64,000 nt of DNA from Alteromonadaceae bacterium 2753L.S.0a.02. Lineage in GTDB: Bacteria; Pseudomonadota; Gammaproteobacteria; Pseudomonadales; Cellvibrionaceae. Every line of letters starts with the position of its first letter. The stretch's first letter is position 1. Where the stretch lies: the NCBI GenBank assembly GCA_007827375.1, contig VISH01000001.1, positions 806,001 through 870,000 on the forward strand. The letters are read 5' to 3'. The notes beneath the pieces were generated by a model, which did no database searches, had not been told where the DNA came from, and saw only the letters and a list, made by a program, of their open reading frames with translations. Shown here piece after piece: positions 46,070 through 56,289 of this stretch. A program made the position numbers and the translations under genes.

Positions 46070-47917
46070 TTATTTTACCGGGTAAGCTCCCACGGTTTGT
46101 GACGCCGCTTTTTTGCTCCACCCTAATAGTTTTCTTACATTTTCGGGCATAGCTAACGATTTTTCGGAAGGTAGTGCGCGTTGCAGGCCAAAACGTTTGA
46201 GATCAGACGCTATAAACAGGCTGCGGGGTGAACCCTGCATAACGTGGCCGTGCAGCTCTAATTTGGGCTCCAGTTGCTGCAAATTCTTTAAGCTTGCGAC
46301 ATCCTCTGAACAAGAATCTTTTGCCGGTGCCGGCCACACTATAAGAGGATCGCCAGCAGCAGGGTTGCGTACATAAACATTGCCATCCATTTGCTCAATT
46401 TGCGAGCCTTTATATTGATCGCAGAGTTCCGGGGCTTGCTGCATAAGCACCAATGGCCCTTCATAGTCATCGCTTGACACTAACAAATTGTTTACGAATA
46501 TATGACCCTCGCGTTCAAACACGTCAGGCCCGGTAGCGGGATGCCAGTCGAAATGATCGCCCTGAGCACTGCGGGTATCGCGACGAAAACGCGCGGTGCT
46601 GTTTATAAAAGTATTGTTGTACAGCGCGGCATCGGCGGAGTTTAGTATCCACATACCCATTTCATTATTGTTAAAAACGTTACCGGCTACAGTAACTCCA
46701 CGAGAGATTTCAAAGAAAAAACCCACTTCGGTATTTTCGACATAGTTATTGATAAACACGCCGTCGCGGTTGCCAACGTCGTACCACACACCGCGCGAGG
46801 TTGGATGATCCAACACGAGATTATCGCGCACCGTTACATTGTGAGTTTGATTAATAATTTTTACCGCTGATACAAAATATCCGGTAATGCGTTCCATGTC
46901 GTTACGCATAATAATATTGCGTTCCAACAATACATCTGAAGAAGCGATAATATAAATGCCTTCGGTACTGGTATCGCTTATGAGCGAATTGCGAATCACC
47001 AAACCATCGCCACGAAAATAACCAGCAACCCGAGAACAAAATGAAATCGTAATATTTTCCAGCAGGGTGCCAATCACTTCCTTGCCGTAGGTGGCCGGGT
47101 CGGCAATACCGATAGGATCATCTACCGGTTCGTCATCAGGGGTAAAGCGGCGTTGGCCCTCTACCCCCAATGCACGCCAGGCATACTGAGTAAAGGTGAT
47201 GCCATAAATTTTCGGCCCGATTTTATCGTTGCTCTTACCGTGGACTTTTTCAGTGGTACGAAGTAAGGCGGTGTCATAGGCAGTGATTTCAACGGTATGA
47301 TCTTTCGGGTCCACCCCGATATACACCTGCTGCTTGGCGTAATCGATATAGTAGGTGTCTCGGGTGAGCTCTTTTATGCTGCCTGCAGATTGCAGAAAAC
47401 GCCCATCGATAAACACCATGTCATTATTGAAGCGGTGCAAGGGTGTTAAATGCTCATTGCGCTCCCGGCGCCACCAGGGCAAGGGCTTGGAAGGGAACAA
47501 GGTCTTCCATTGTGTGTGCCACACATTTTTGGCATGGGATTGCCACTGGCTTGCCACTTGAGTTCCTTTAAACACCGGCTTTTCATTTTCATAAGGCTGA
47601 ATGCTAATACCCTGATTAAACTCAAGGTTACCGGTACGGTAAACTCCGCCTCGCATCACAATCGCGTCACCCGTAACCACCCGGCTGATAGCGGCTTCAA
47701 TGCTGGTTGGTTTCTGTAGCGATAAACCCGGTGCGGATGCATCGCCGTCCGGCGCAACGTAATACACAGTCCCAGCGCTGGGAATTGGGTAAGAGCGCTC
47801 AATGGGGCCATAGGGGCCACCGGAAGGTTGTGCGACGGCAGCTGTGCCGCATAAGATCAAGAAAAGAGTCACTAAGCAGTGATGGTAACAATGTTTTAAA
47901 AATTGCCGAGATTGCAT
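46070..47917 (-). CDS. Exported right-handed beta-helix protein
   Basis: 615 residues. Signal peptide ending AAVAQ, then the typical opening of pectate-lyase-like beta-helix proteins: GTVYYVAPDGDASAPGLSLQ, a GDAIVMRGGVYR strand, and many asparagine-rich turns (VTVRDNLVLDH, DGVFINNYVENT, ALYNNTFINS). It is likely secreted and acts on, or binds, a polysaccharide; catalytic residues are not obvious. Divergent from the nuclease gene. Confidence 0.75.
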   Translation of the reverse strand: MQSRQFLKHCYHHCLVTLFLILCGTAAVAQPSGGPYGPIERSYPIPSAGTVYYVAPDGDASAPGLSLQKPTSIEAAISRVVTGDAIVMRGGVYRTGNLEFNQGISIQPYENEKPVFKGTQVASQWQSHAKNVWHTQWKTLFPSKPLPWWRRERNEHLTPLHRFNNDMVFIDGRFLQSAGSIKELTRDTYYIDYAKQQVYIGVDPKDHTVEITAYDTALLRTTEKVHGKSNDKIGPKIYGITFTQYAWRALGVEGQRRFTPDDEPVDDPIGIADPATYGKEVIGTLLENITISFCSRVAGYFRGDGLVIRNSLISDTSTEGIYIIASSDVLLERNIIMRNDMERITGYFVSAVKIINQTHNVTVRDNLVLDHPTSRGVWYDVGNRDGVFINNYVENTEVGFFFEISRGVTVAGNVFNNNEMGMWILNSADAALYNNTFINSTARFRRDTRSAQGDHFDWHPATGPDVFEREGHIFVNNLLVSSDDYEGPLVLMQQAPELCDQYKGSQIEQMDGNVYVRNPAAGDPLIVWPAPAKDSCSEDVASLKNLQQLEPKLELHGHVMQGSPRSLFIASDLKRFGLQRALPSEKSLAMPENVRKLLGWSKKAASQTVGAYPVK

Positions 47918-48420
47918 ATTTACGCCCTATTATTGTATTCATTGGCACATACTTTATTGCCACAGCACCCAGGATTCAATTTAAATTGCTGCTTTTTCTG
48001 ACAAGGAACAAGCAGGAGCTGCCAAAATGGCACCCGAAGGAGGATGCAAACTTTAGGTGAACGCAATGTCAATTTGCCACAAAGAAAAATATGCACAGTG
48101 ACTCAAGTATCGTCGCAGCCCAGCATCTTCTCGAAACCCTCCGTATCCAATCGCAACATTCTAAATCGCCCATGGAAATTGACAGCCTCCCTAAAACGAC
48201 ACCTCATGAATCCAAACCATTAACTGCAAGCAAACTCCCCCGAGCTTGCCATTCACTGGCCTGCTATTGTTACAGTTTTAACAGCTCATCTATTTGTATC
48301 AGGGTTCATTAAAAAAACCGCACCCCAAAATATATTTTTATAAAACCTTCAAAGAAATAACCCGCTGCTGTCATTTATTCGCGCTTAACTCGTGGCTCCT
48401 CAAATCAACGGAGAGCTACA
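47918..48420. other. Divergent intergenic region
   Basis: About 500 bases between the beta-helix and nuclease genes. It contains short open frames without normal composition or ribosome sites; I see no gene. A small GCCA-AAA-TGGC palindrome lies near 48020. Confidence 0.35.
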
Positions 48421-49161
48421 ATGACAAGGTTTTACAAATATATAGGGTTCACGTTCATCCTTTTGGCGTGCGTTCCTCTACACGCCGAAGTAATTAAAAA
48501 GAATTACAGTTATTTTACCCTGTGGGTGGACTGCGATCGACGTTCCGCAATAAAGTTTGACTATTTATTGTGGGCAGACTCAGGCAATTATGCCCGTCCA
48601 TCCAGTTTTTATTTTGACCCTTATATTCCCAATCGCTGCGAACAGAAAACCACAAACTCCTACGCCTCGGTGCACTCCGGATATGACCGTGGCCATCTTG
48701 TGGCTTCCAATCATATGGACTTCAACTCAACAGCCATTAAACGCGCGAACTATATGACCAATATATTACCGCAAGTAGGCACTATGAATCGCGGCGCGTG
48801 GTTGCGTACCGAAGAAATAGCCGAGTGTTATCGCGAATACACTGATATCCGCGTTATTGGTGGGCCAGTCTGGTCTGCGGGAGTTAAGAACACCTACTTC
48901 TTAAATTCTCACGGGGTGAAAACGCCCAATAAATACTGGAAGGTACTCATTAAACAGGACTATTACGGTAATGTTATAGATGCGATTGGTTGGATTATTC
49001 CCAATTCCACTTCAGCGACCAAAAGTAATTTGAATAATTATCTGAAAAGCATTAATGCGATCGAGAATGCAACCGGGCAGAGCATACCTGTACCAAGTAG
49101 TTTTAAATACATGGTACCAAGTAAATCCTGGTCGTTACCGTCTGGGTGTGATCTCAGCTAA
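48421..49161 (+). CDS. Secreted DNA/RNA non-specific endonuclease
   Basis: 246 residues: signal peptide (MTRFYKYIGFTFILLACVPLHA) and a NUC1/Serratia-nuclease-like domain. The catalytic DRGH is in SGYDRGHLVASNHMDF (about residues 89-104) and the metal-binding Asn in YMTNILPQ, followed by W-R and RVIGGPVW. Four to six cysteines in the mature part may form disulfides. It would degrade extracellular nucleic acids for nutrients or during biofilm turnover. Confidence 0.9.
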   Translation: MTRFYKYIGFTFILLACVPLHAEVIKKNYSYFTLWVDCDRRSAIKFDYLLWADSGNYARPSSFYFDPYIPNRCEQKTTNSYASVHSGYDRGHLVASNHMDFNSTAIKRANYMTNILPQVGTMNRGAWLRTEEIAECYREYTDIRVIGGPVWSAGVKNTYFLNSHGVKTPNKYWKVLIKQDYYGNVIDAIGWIIPNSTSATKSNLNNYLKSINAIENATGQSIPVPSSFKYMVPSKSWSLPSGCDLS

Positions 49162-49192
49162 ACACTTCCAAAATAAAAGTGCGGCCTAGAAT

Positions 49193-49414
49193 TTACAGAT
49201 AGGCTCTTAAATATTTGTCGTATACGCCATAAAACAGCAGCAACCAAAGTAAAATCATCATCGCAATTTCTACTTTGGTTTTACGCGATTTTTGTGGCGT
49301 ATTTTTAATAGGACTCCCTATGGGGCGCAAACTCATCGATTGGCACGCAGGGCAGGCACCAAATGCATTCGCTTTTGCAGTTTTACAGCCACAGGCCTGG
49401 CAATAGTATGGCAT
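49193..49414 (-). CDS. Small zinc-ribbon single-TM protein
   Basis: 73 residues from ATG 49414: CQACGC at 5-10 and CPAC at 21-24 form a zinc ribbon; a charged linker (QKSRKTK) and one membrane helix (MMILLWLLLFYGVY) follow. The longer frame from 49471 adds residues without homology features. Function unknown. Confidence 0.6.
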   Translation of the reverse strand: MPYYCQACGCKTAKANAFGACPACQSMSLRPIGSPIKNTPQKSRKTKVEIAMMILLWLLLFYGVYDKYLRAYL

Positions 49415-49635
49415 GATTGTGCTACAACGCTTTTGAAGTTTGTAGCTCAAGCTTAGACCAACAGTCCACAAGTTACGATGTTACTGCGCAATTCATAAGT
49501 CATTGCCGTTGAGATTATCCCTATCTTGCGACAAATACTGCTGAGAAACAAAATTTAGAGTGCTCCCTTAACAGTAAGGTGTGCGAGCCAGGTGACTGCC
49601 AGAGGCACCGTTGTAAAGCCTATATAAATTATTAC

Positions 49636-50139
49636 TCAACTTAATAGCTCTTGAATTGATTCCACCCACCGGGAAATCCGCTCTTTAGTTAAGTTCGCCT
49701 GGTTATCTTCATCAATAACCAAACCTACAAAATGACCATCAATCACCGCCCGGGATTTATTAAAGCTGTAGTCCTCGGTTGGCCAGCTTCCCACAACTTT
49801 TGCACCCGATTTGACAACCTGCTCATACAGTACCCCAAGACCATCGGCAAATTCATCGGGATAATTAGTCTGATCTCCCAAGCCATAGAGGGCAACAACT
49901 TTGTCACTGAGGTCGTAGGGTTCCTCTTCTATGAAAATCTGCCAGTTATCGGCGAGCTTCCCGTGGCTCATACTCGGCGTACCAAATATCCAGGCGCTAT
50001 AGCTTTGCAGCAGTTCAGCAGTAACTTCTGCGGCTGAGAATACTTCCACACAATTGGGCGGAAATGCATTGGCAATTAAAACGCCAATACGGTTAGTGTT
50101 GCCGGTTTCGGTATCAAAAATTAAACCAATAGTCGCCAT
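49636..50139 (-). CDS. Flavodoxin
   Basis: 167 residues, long-chain flavodoxin. The FMN phosphate loop TETGNT follows IGLIFD (residues 4-14); GTPSMSHGKLADNW is the 60s-loop region; LYGLGDQTNYPDEF the 90s loop; the long-chain insert with SFNKSRAVIDGHFVGLVID follows. Single-electron carrier, possibly replacing ferredoxin under iron shortage. ATG 50139 sits after GGAGAG. Confidence 0.92.
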   Translation of the reverse strand: MATIGLIFDTETGNTNRIGVLIANAFPPNCVEVFSAAEVTAELLQSYSAWIFGTPSMSHGKLADNWQIFIEEEPYDLSDKVVALYGLGDQTNYPDEFADGLGVLYEQVVKSGAKVVGSWPTEDYSFNKSRAVIDGHFVGLVIDEDNQANLTKERISRWVESIQELLS

Positions 50140-50522
50140 TTTTGCTCTCCCATTAAAGTAAGCCACCCAATCTTTATACTTGATAAATATCGTGGTTTAA
50201 ACTAAAAATATAGTCCGTCCATTGAAATATTTTTCTAACCATTCATCAATTCAAATCAGTTAAAAATTTACTTCTAAAAAGAGTAAACCATTTATCTCAA
50301 TTTAAAGATTACTGGAAAGTTTATATCCAGAAAATAGTTAAGGCTTTTGCAGTGCGGCTCCATAAGCCTCAGCAATTTTACATGGTCCATGACTTGCAAA
50401 CCGTTGTTGCCTTTAAGGTTTAACTTTTAATTTTGTATAAGTTCCTATCGCGATTGTTGTAAAGCCATCAAATTTTATTTTGATGTTAAACCGACAAAAC
50501 CATGACTATACAAGGGGTATTT
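50140..50522. other. AT-rich divergent intergenic region
   Basis: About 380 bases between flavodoxin (minus) and a hypothetical gene (plus). It should hold both promoters. I did not find a clear Fur box or hairpin. Confidence 0.35.
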
Positions 50523-51437
50523 ATGTCCGAGACAACAGATTTTCACATTACCAACACTCTATTAGATAAGATCGACTATGCATTGAACTACGCTTTAAAC
50601 GCATTATTAGCAGCAGACCCGCTGGTACCTTTTGCAGTTAACTGGAAAGGCGATACAACGACCATTGAACGCTTTATGCAGGGGGCTTACGACGATTCCA
50701 TAGAACTGGCGATGCGCAATATCAATGATGCCGACGAAACTTTTAGCGCATACTGTGTCGTGTGGACAGGCTATGTGGAAGCCGATGGCAATAAGTATGA
50801 TGCGATTATTCTTGAGGCTGGTGAGCGGGAATCGGCAACAGCCGTTCAATTGGCGCAGCCCTATATTCAACAAGGTGACGATTTTAAAAAAGAAGGTGAC
50901 TTACTGGCGTTGGGCGAAACACCGAATTTGTTAAACAGCAAACTCAATGCCTTCACTCTTTCCAGTCATTTAATTAAACCGGCCTATGTGAGTACCGAAG
51001 GTTTTAAGATGGACGTCGCTTCACAGCCATACGCCAAAATGCCTGCGGCCGTTATTTGTATGGCGGCAAATTTGTGCGATGGAGAGGAAGCAGGTCGTAT
51101 TACGGCGGGTATTCGAAAACTGCAGGAACTGGAGTCAAAAGATGCCGCAGCTTTAAGCCACCGGGTATTTTCAGTGATTACCTCAATGGTCGCCGACGGA
51201 GATTTCAAACATGTGTTGCGAGAAGAAAGCATCGGCGATATGGCGAAAGTTATTGTTGAGGGCGGCGCGCAATTGCGGCTGGCGGTAGCCAAAGGATTGG
51301 TAGGTCGCGACCATGCGCAGGCCTACTTTCGCGATTTATCGGATCTACTGCAGGCGGTGCTAACCGACAATGGCAAGGCTGCGCTACCCGGTGGCAGCGA
51401 AAAGCTGAACGATTTGTTGGAAACCGCCGCTGCATAG
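50523..51437 (+). CDS. Hypothetical cytoplasmic protein
   Basis: 304 residues from ATG 50523, preceded by AAGGGG. Not recognised. Soluble, mixed alpha/beta first half (VNWKGDTTTIERFMQGAYDD; CVVWTGYVEADGNKYDAIIL) and an all-helical second half (from about 165) with AAVICMAANLCDGEEAG. No motif of a known enzyme. It is monocistronic and followed by a hairpin. Confidence 0.6.
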   Translation: MSETTDFHITNTLLDKIDYALNYALNALLAADPLVPFAVNWKGDTTTIERFMQGAYDDSIELAMRNINDADETFSAYCVVWTGYVEADGNKYDAIILEAGERESATAVQLAQPYIQQGDDFKKEGDLLALGETPNLLNSKLNAFTLSSHLIKPAYVSTEGFKMDVASQPYAKMPAAVICMAANLCDGEEAGRITAGIRKLQELESKDAAALSHRVFSVITSMVADGDFKHVLREESIGDMAKVIVEGGAQLRLAVAKGLVGRDHAQAYFRDLSDLLQAVLTDNGKAALPGGSEKLNDLLETAAA

Positions 51438-51448
51438 CAATCCGACGA

Positions 51449-51473
51449 GCAACGGCCTAACCCGCCGTTGCTG
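51449..51473 (+). terminator. Terminator-like hairpin
   Basis: AGCAACGGC pairs with GCCGTTGCT around CTAACCC, twelve bases after the stop codon. The T tract is weak. Confidence 0.5.
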
Positions 51474-51675
51474 TTCCCTGGTTAAATACACCCATCGTAT
51501 GTGGTGTCGAACCACACATAACACGCCAGTAAGATTCGTTGGTACTTACTTTCCCCACAGATTCGCAAGCGCCCCCCTCCATGGCACCTACCTAATTCTA
51601 GTGATGTAGACGCCAATAACGGTTTTTATAATGACGCGAATAAAACTTTAAATCGCTGATTCTAGGGAAGCCGCC

Positions 51676-54444
51676 ATGTACCCGTTTCGCCATAAACCGC
51701 CTGCCAGATTGTTCTTTGTTATGTTACTCCTCTCCACGCTACTCGCTGCTTGTGGCGGAGGTGGCTCTTCGAAGGAACCTGATCCTGATGCAGACCCCAC
51801 AGCGGTTCCCACGGCAGAACCCACCAGCGAACCAACAGTGGAGCCCACTGCAGAGCCAACGACAGAACCGACAACTGAACCCACCTCCGAGCCAACAACT
51901 GAACCCACGACAGAACCAACCCCCACCCCGGAACCGGTGCTTTATAAAATCGAGCTGCAGGGGCGCGGTAAAATATTTTCTAATTTGGGTGATACCCACA
52001 GTTTTACGGCAAAAGCGTTTAAGACCGATGGCACCGAGGTTACACCAGCGCTCACCTGGCACAGCAGCAAGCCGGAGGTCGTCGACGTAGACCCGCTTAC
52101 TGGAATAGCGACCGCCTTAACGAACGGTTCGGCAACCATCTACGCCACAGCAGATGGGGTGCAATCCAATCAGCTCACCAATGTGGTGACCCAATATCAA
52201 GCCGGCATCGAAACCATTGCACCAGAAGATGTCGTTACCGGTCCGGCCCGCCTGCCGGGAGCCGACGAGGCAGAAGTGTATGAGCCAGGCGTTGAATTTG
52301 CGGTGGTTATTGCGGGAACAGCACCTGCCCCAACCGTAGACGCCATCGTGATTAGCGAGGGAGAAAACCCATTCGCAGGCCGTGTGGTAGCCGTCGCCGA
52401 CGACGGTAACGGCAACACGCTGGTCACCCTGGCGATTCCCGCGATTCACGAGGTATTCGATAATCTGGTAATCGACGAAGATATTAAGCTGGAAGCTGCC
52501 AATTTAGTGGTCGATGAAAATCTCGCCGACTATTTCGATGCGCGCTTCAATGCCGACGGCTCACTCACCCTCATACCCATAGTCGAGGAAATCGAAACTT
52601 TCGCGTATGCAGAAAGCTTTCAAAAACCCCCGGTCGGCACCAGCGCAACCAACCCTTATTTTCCGTTTGATTGCAGTATCTCACCCGTTATCGATCTCAC
52701 AACCATTCCCATTAAGCTCGACCTCGGTGCGAATGCTATCGAGATCAGCACCGATTTTTCAGTACCTTTCGTGTACAACAGCAGTACCGGCCTGGAAAAA
52801 CTTGCGGTACGCGGTGAAGCGAAAGTCGAATTTAAATTCAAGATGGCGATAACTGCGGCATACGAATCCAAATTCACCTGCAAACTCGAAGTGGGCACAT
52901 TGAGCATACCCATGCCGGGTTTACTTTCTTTCCTGGTTGCCACCAACCTCAATTTCGGTATTGCCGGAGAAATTGGCGGTAAGATCAAAATTGCCGACGT
53001 GGGTGTCGAGCAGAAATCCACAGCGGAACTCACAGCCGAATACGGCTTCTACAACCCGTCTGAATGCCAGTCTGGGGGCGGTGAAGAAGGCGGGCTCGAT
53101 AAACCCGGCACATTGCAAAAAGTTGATGGCGTGTGTGGTTTTGGTGGCGAAGTTACCACCAAGAGTGGCACCACCTTCTCACTGGACAAACCGGCTGGCA
53201 GCTTTTCGGAATTGGCCAACGACATTACCCTGGAACCTGTGGTGGGCGGTTATGGCTACACCGAAGTAGCCGTCGGAAACCCAGTGTTGTCATTTCTCTC
53301 ACTCAACTTACTTGAAATTCGAGCCGGTGCCGCGCAAACCGGTAATTTCGGCTTAATCAGCGGTCAGATCGCCAACACCAGCTATAAATCTGATTACAAA
53401 CTGGCCTTGGAGGTGATCGCAAAGCCCGGTTCCGACGTGGAAAAAGCTCTTTCCTTTTTCAAAGTTGTGAGTGTTGGCAAGCCTCAGCTTAAATACAGCC
53501 TACCCCTAACCACCTCGCCAGCCGCCGACGGTTCACTCTACGTTACGTTGGAGTCCGAGACACCCGAGACCAATACTTACCAACCCGGCGACGTACTCAC
53601 CTTCGATGTAAAACTGAATCAAACCACGCTGAACTACTTACCGTTTATTTACAACGTGAAAGAAATTCAGGTGTACAAGAAAAACGAAAATGCCGCACCC
53701 ACCTTAATCGCCAGCGAAATTGCCGAAGACGACCAGCTTTCGTTTCAATTGAGTTGGACGGCAACAGCAGAGGGCGAGCTGGATGGCCAGTTTTACGCTT
53801 TTGTTACCACGCGCTTGTTTCCCGTACCATTTTTGGAAGCGCTGGAGCTGGGGCATTTTATCCACGGCGACGATGGCCTGGTACTGAAAAAACACTCCCT
53901 TTATATGCATTCCAGTTGTGTTGAAACCATTTTTATACCAGGCAACGCGCCGGATTATGTCGATTGCGGCTCTGTGCCGCTGGAATACCATTTATCCACC
54001 GAACCTGGCGCGCTGTCAGACTCTGTAAACTTGATTTCCGGTTCATCCAAGGTTTATAACGAAAACAATAAAGGTGTTTTCGAAATAAATTATCAGTTCA
54101 GCTCTCCCTCCAGTTCCGATGACAACTTTTTAAAGACGGCCTACAGCGAAACCTATGTAAACTTTTACAGCAAGGAGGAAACAACCTGTTCGCTGGAGAA
54201 CAACCTCGGTACCTACGGTACTGAAAATAGCGATAAAGTGTCTTATGTACTTGACAGTATCAATGATTTTCAAGGCATTTTCGGCTCAGACCACGGCAGC
54301 TTTGGTACACAGCTGGAAACATCACACACCTTCGCGGCGGGTCAAACCCATAATCTCCGCTTCACAATCACAGTGGGAGACGGTTTACAGTTGAGCGACG
54401 GTCAGGCATCTCTGAAAATCATCTGTGATCGGGTTTTCCACTAA
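51676..54444 (+). CDS. Big2-domain lipoprotein with Thr-Glu-Pro repeat linker
   Basis: 922 residues. Signal peptide with LLAACGGGG lipobox, then a linker of repeated TEPT/SEPT units (about residues 40-83) ending TPTPEP, which probably spans the cell-surface layer. A Big2-like Ig domain follows (about 88-168: TALTWHSSKPEVVDVDPLTG). The remainder is beta-rich with paired cysteines (CVETIFIPG..VDCG) and no recognised enzyme. Likely a large surface protein involved in adhesion or binding. Confidence 0.72.
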   Translation: MYPFRHKPPARLFFVMLLLSTLLAACGGGGSSKEPDPDADPTAVPTAEPTSEPTVEPTAEPTTEPTTEPTSEPTTEPTTEPTPTPEPVLYKIELQGRGKIFSNLGDTHSFTAKAFKTDGTEVTPALTWHSSKPEVVDVDPLTGIATALTNGSATIYATADGVQSNQLTNVVTQYQAGIETIAPEDVVTGPARLPGADEAEVYEPGVEFAVVIAGTAPAPTVDAIVISEGENPFAGRVVAVADDGNGNTLVTLAIPAIHEVFDNLVIDEDIKLEAANLVVDENLADYFDARFNADGSLTLIPIVEEIETFAYAESFQKPPVGTSATNPYFPFDCSISPVIDLTTIPIKLDLGANAIEISTDFSVPFVYNSSTGLEKLAVRGEAKVEFKFKMAITAAYESKFTCKLEVGTLSIPMPGLLSFLVATNLNFGIAGEIGGKIKIADVGVEQKSTAELTAEYGFYNPSECQSGGGEEGGLDKPGTLQKVDGVCGFGGEVTTKSGTTFSLDKPAGSFSELANDITLEPVVGGYGYTEVAVGNPVLSFLSLNLLEIRAGAAQTGNFGLISGQIANTSYKSDYKLALEVIAKPGSDVEKALSFFKVVSVGKPQLKYSLPLTTSPAADGSLYVTLESETPETNTYQPGDVLTFDVKLNQTTLNYLPFIYNVKEIQVYKKNENAAPTLIASEIAEDDQLSFQLSWTATAEGELDGQFYAFVTTRLFPVPFLEALELGHFIHGDDGLVLKKHSLYMHSSCVETIFIPGNAPDYVDCGSVPLEYHLSTEPGALSDSVNLISGSSKVYNENNKGVFEINYQFSSPSSSDDNFLKTAYSETYVNFYSKEETTCSLENNLGTYGTENSDKVSYVLDSINDFQGIFGSDHGSFGTQLETSHTFAAGQTHNLRFTITVGDGLQLSDGQASLKIICDRVFH

Positions 54445-54456
54445 ACCTAACTCCAC

Positions 54457-54494
54457 AACGTGCGCATCCTTTTTGGGGCTTGCGCACGTTTTTT
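54457..54494 (+). terminator. Rho-independent terminator
   Basis: AACGTGCGCA (54457-54466) pairs perfectly with TGCGCACGTT (54481-54490), followed by TTTT. Twelve bases after the lipoprotein stop. Confidence 0.9.
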
Positions 54495-54744
54495 AATCCT
54501 CACTTTCTCGTTGCCATCCCCGCACACCTCGAGCTCGCACGGGCCACTCCAAACAACAACGCGGTGAGTTAGCCACCGCCCATTAATTCAAGCCAGGGCC
54601 TTTAATAAGGCCTGGAAATTGCTCACAAGCCCGTTAAGCATTTGTAATCGAACAGCGCTATAAAGTTTATTCATTGCCGAAATCCATGAGATTGCGGGTA
54701 AAATTATCTTTGTGTCGACACAGACCAAGCTGAGGAGTGATTTG

Positions 54745-56289
54745 ATGTACCGCAGTATTTCATTGCAATCACCTGCGAAGATAGCCGTTATTGGTGGCGG
54801 TATCGCGGGAGCTACCATCGCATTGCGCTTGTCGGAACTGGGAATCGACACCACTCTGTTTGAAAAAAGCGATGGCCTGGTAAGCGGCCCACCGATCTGC
54901 CACCTGCACGCAGGGGGTAATCTTTACCGCGAAATCTCGGACCAACAATGTCTGGCGCTTTTGCGACAATCCATCGATACACTGAAGGTTTATCAACAGT
55001 GCGTAAACTGGCGCCCAACGGTGATTACCCTACCGGTATGGGATAAAAATCAACCAGAAAGCCTATTGCCCCGTTTAAACCTGCTGCAAAAAAGTTATGC
55101 AGCGCTGGTAAAAAACGACCCTTCAAACCGGGTGTTGGGCGACCCCAACGAATATTTTCAAATTTATTACCGAGATCAGTTGCAAGCCCTGGCTCGTCGC
55201 CCACTGCCGGAGACCCCCTGTTGCAGCGATGACTGGATGATTCCAGTCGCCAAACATCTGGATTTTTCCAAAATTCAATTCCCGGTGTATCTGGTACAGG
55301 AATACGGCTTAAGCGCTTTCCGCTTTGCCGCTACGGCGCAGTTGGCCATGGAAAAGTTACCCCAGTGCCATTTAAAGCTGCAACATAAAGTGATCGCAAT
55401 TCAGCAACACCATAACACCTCTAAACGCTGGCTGTTGTCTGTTGAAAATTCAGGGGCATGCGCTGAGCAACTCGAATTCGACTACCTCATCAATGCCTGT
55501 GGTTTTAAAAGTGGCGAAATCGACGATATGTTGGCCTTGCCTCGCCAGCGGCTCGTGGAATTTAAAGCGGCGTATGTGGCGAAGTGGTCAGAGACCGAAG
55601 GTCAATGGCCAGAAGTAATTTTTCACGGCGAACGTGGCACCCCACAAGGAATGGCACAGCTAACGCCCTACCCTGGAGGGTATTACCAACTCCACGGCAT
55701 GACCGACATTATTACACTCTTTAAAGATGGCCTGGTTTCCAGTAACACCCGCAGCGCGCAACCCAAACTAGCCGACCATCATCTCGACAAAATAGAACGC
55801 AGCTGGCTGCCGGAAGAAATGCGCACCCGTACTGAGGCCGCCATTGCACACGTTGCACAATTTCTTCCGCACTTTAAACAGGCGACGCTAGGCGCAAAAC
55901 CGTTGTTCGGCGCACAACAAATTCCCGGCGACGACCCGAGTTTGCGTGCCGCCGATGTTTCATTTGATGGAGAAGGGTACGCGCGCACCGAAATCGTTAA
56001 AGCCTCATCTGCGCTGGCAGCGGCCGATGCCGTTTTACAAAACTTGATTGACACAGGAGTAGTGGACTCTTTTGTGGCCCGCAATAATTTACGGCGGCAT
56101 TTTTTCCCCGTCGTACGCAAGTGTAGTGATTCGGCAGTCACCAAAAGAGCCTTTGCAATTGCTCGCCAGAGACACTACCCAGAAGCACTGGCGCAGCAAA
56201 TTCAGGCAATTTCGCCGAGCAATGGCACCAGTGTCGAGAAATCGTCAACCACCGCATCGGGTTCATACACCGCAATGGGTTCGCCATAG
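54745..56289 (+). CDS. FAD-dependent oxidoreductase (DAO-like)
   Basis: 514 residues from ATG 54745, with GAGGAG upstream. FAD motif IAVIGGGIAGATIALRLSEL (residues 12-31) and FEKSD. A distinctive SGPPICHLHAGGNLY follows, then a D-amino-acid-oxidase-like substrate domain (FDYLINACGFKSGEI). The exact reaction is not recognised. The last 88 bases overlap the 3' end of gph on the other strand. Confidence 0.75.
   Translation: MYRSISLQSPAKIAVIGGGIAGATIALRLSELGIDTTLFEKSDGLVSGPPICHLHAGGNLYREISDQQCLALLRQSIDTLKVYQQCVNWRPTVITLPVWDKNQPESLLPRLNLLQKSYAALVKNDPSNRVLGDPNEYFQIYYRDQLQALARRPLPETPCCSDDWMIPVAKHLDFSKIQFPVYLVQEYGLSAFRFAATAQLAMEKLPQCHLKLQHKVIAIQQHHNTSKRWLLSVENSGACAEQLEFDYLINACGFKSGEIDDMLALPRQRLVEFKAAYVAKWSETEGQWPEVIFHGERGTPQGMAQLTPYPGGYYQLHGMTDIITLFKDGLVSSNTRSAQPKLADHHLDKIERSWLPEEMRTRTEAAIAHVAQFLPHFKQATLGAKPLFGAQQIPGDDPSLRAADVSFDGEGYARTEIVKASSALAAADAVLQNLIDTGVVDSFVARNNLRRHFFPVVRKCSDSAVTKRAFAIARQRHYPEALAQQIQAISPSNGTSVEKSSTTASGSYTAMGSP

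Noticed and set aside
48091..48312. 73-residue frame upstream of the nuclease
   Set aside because: Odd composition (His-, Ser- and Cys-rich), no ribosome site, and it lies in a divergent promoter region.
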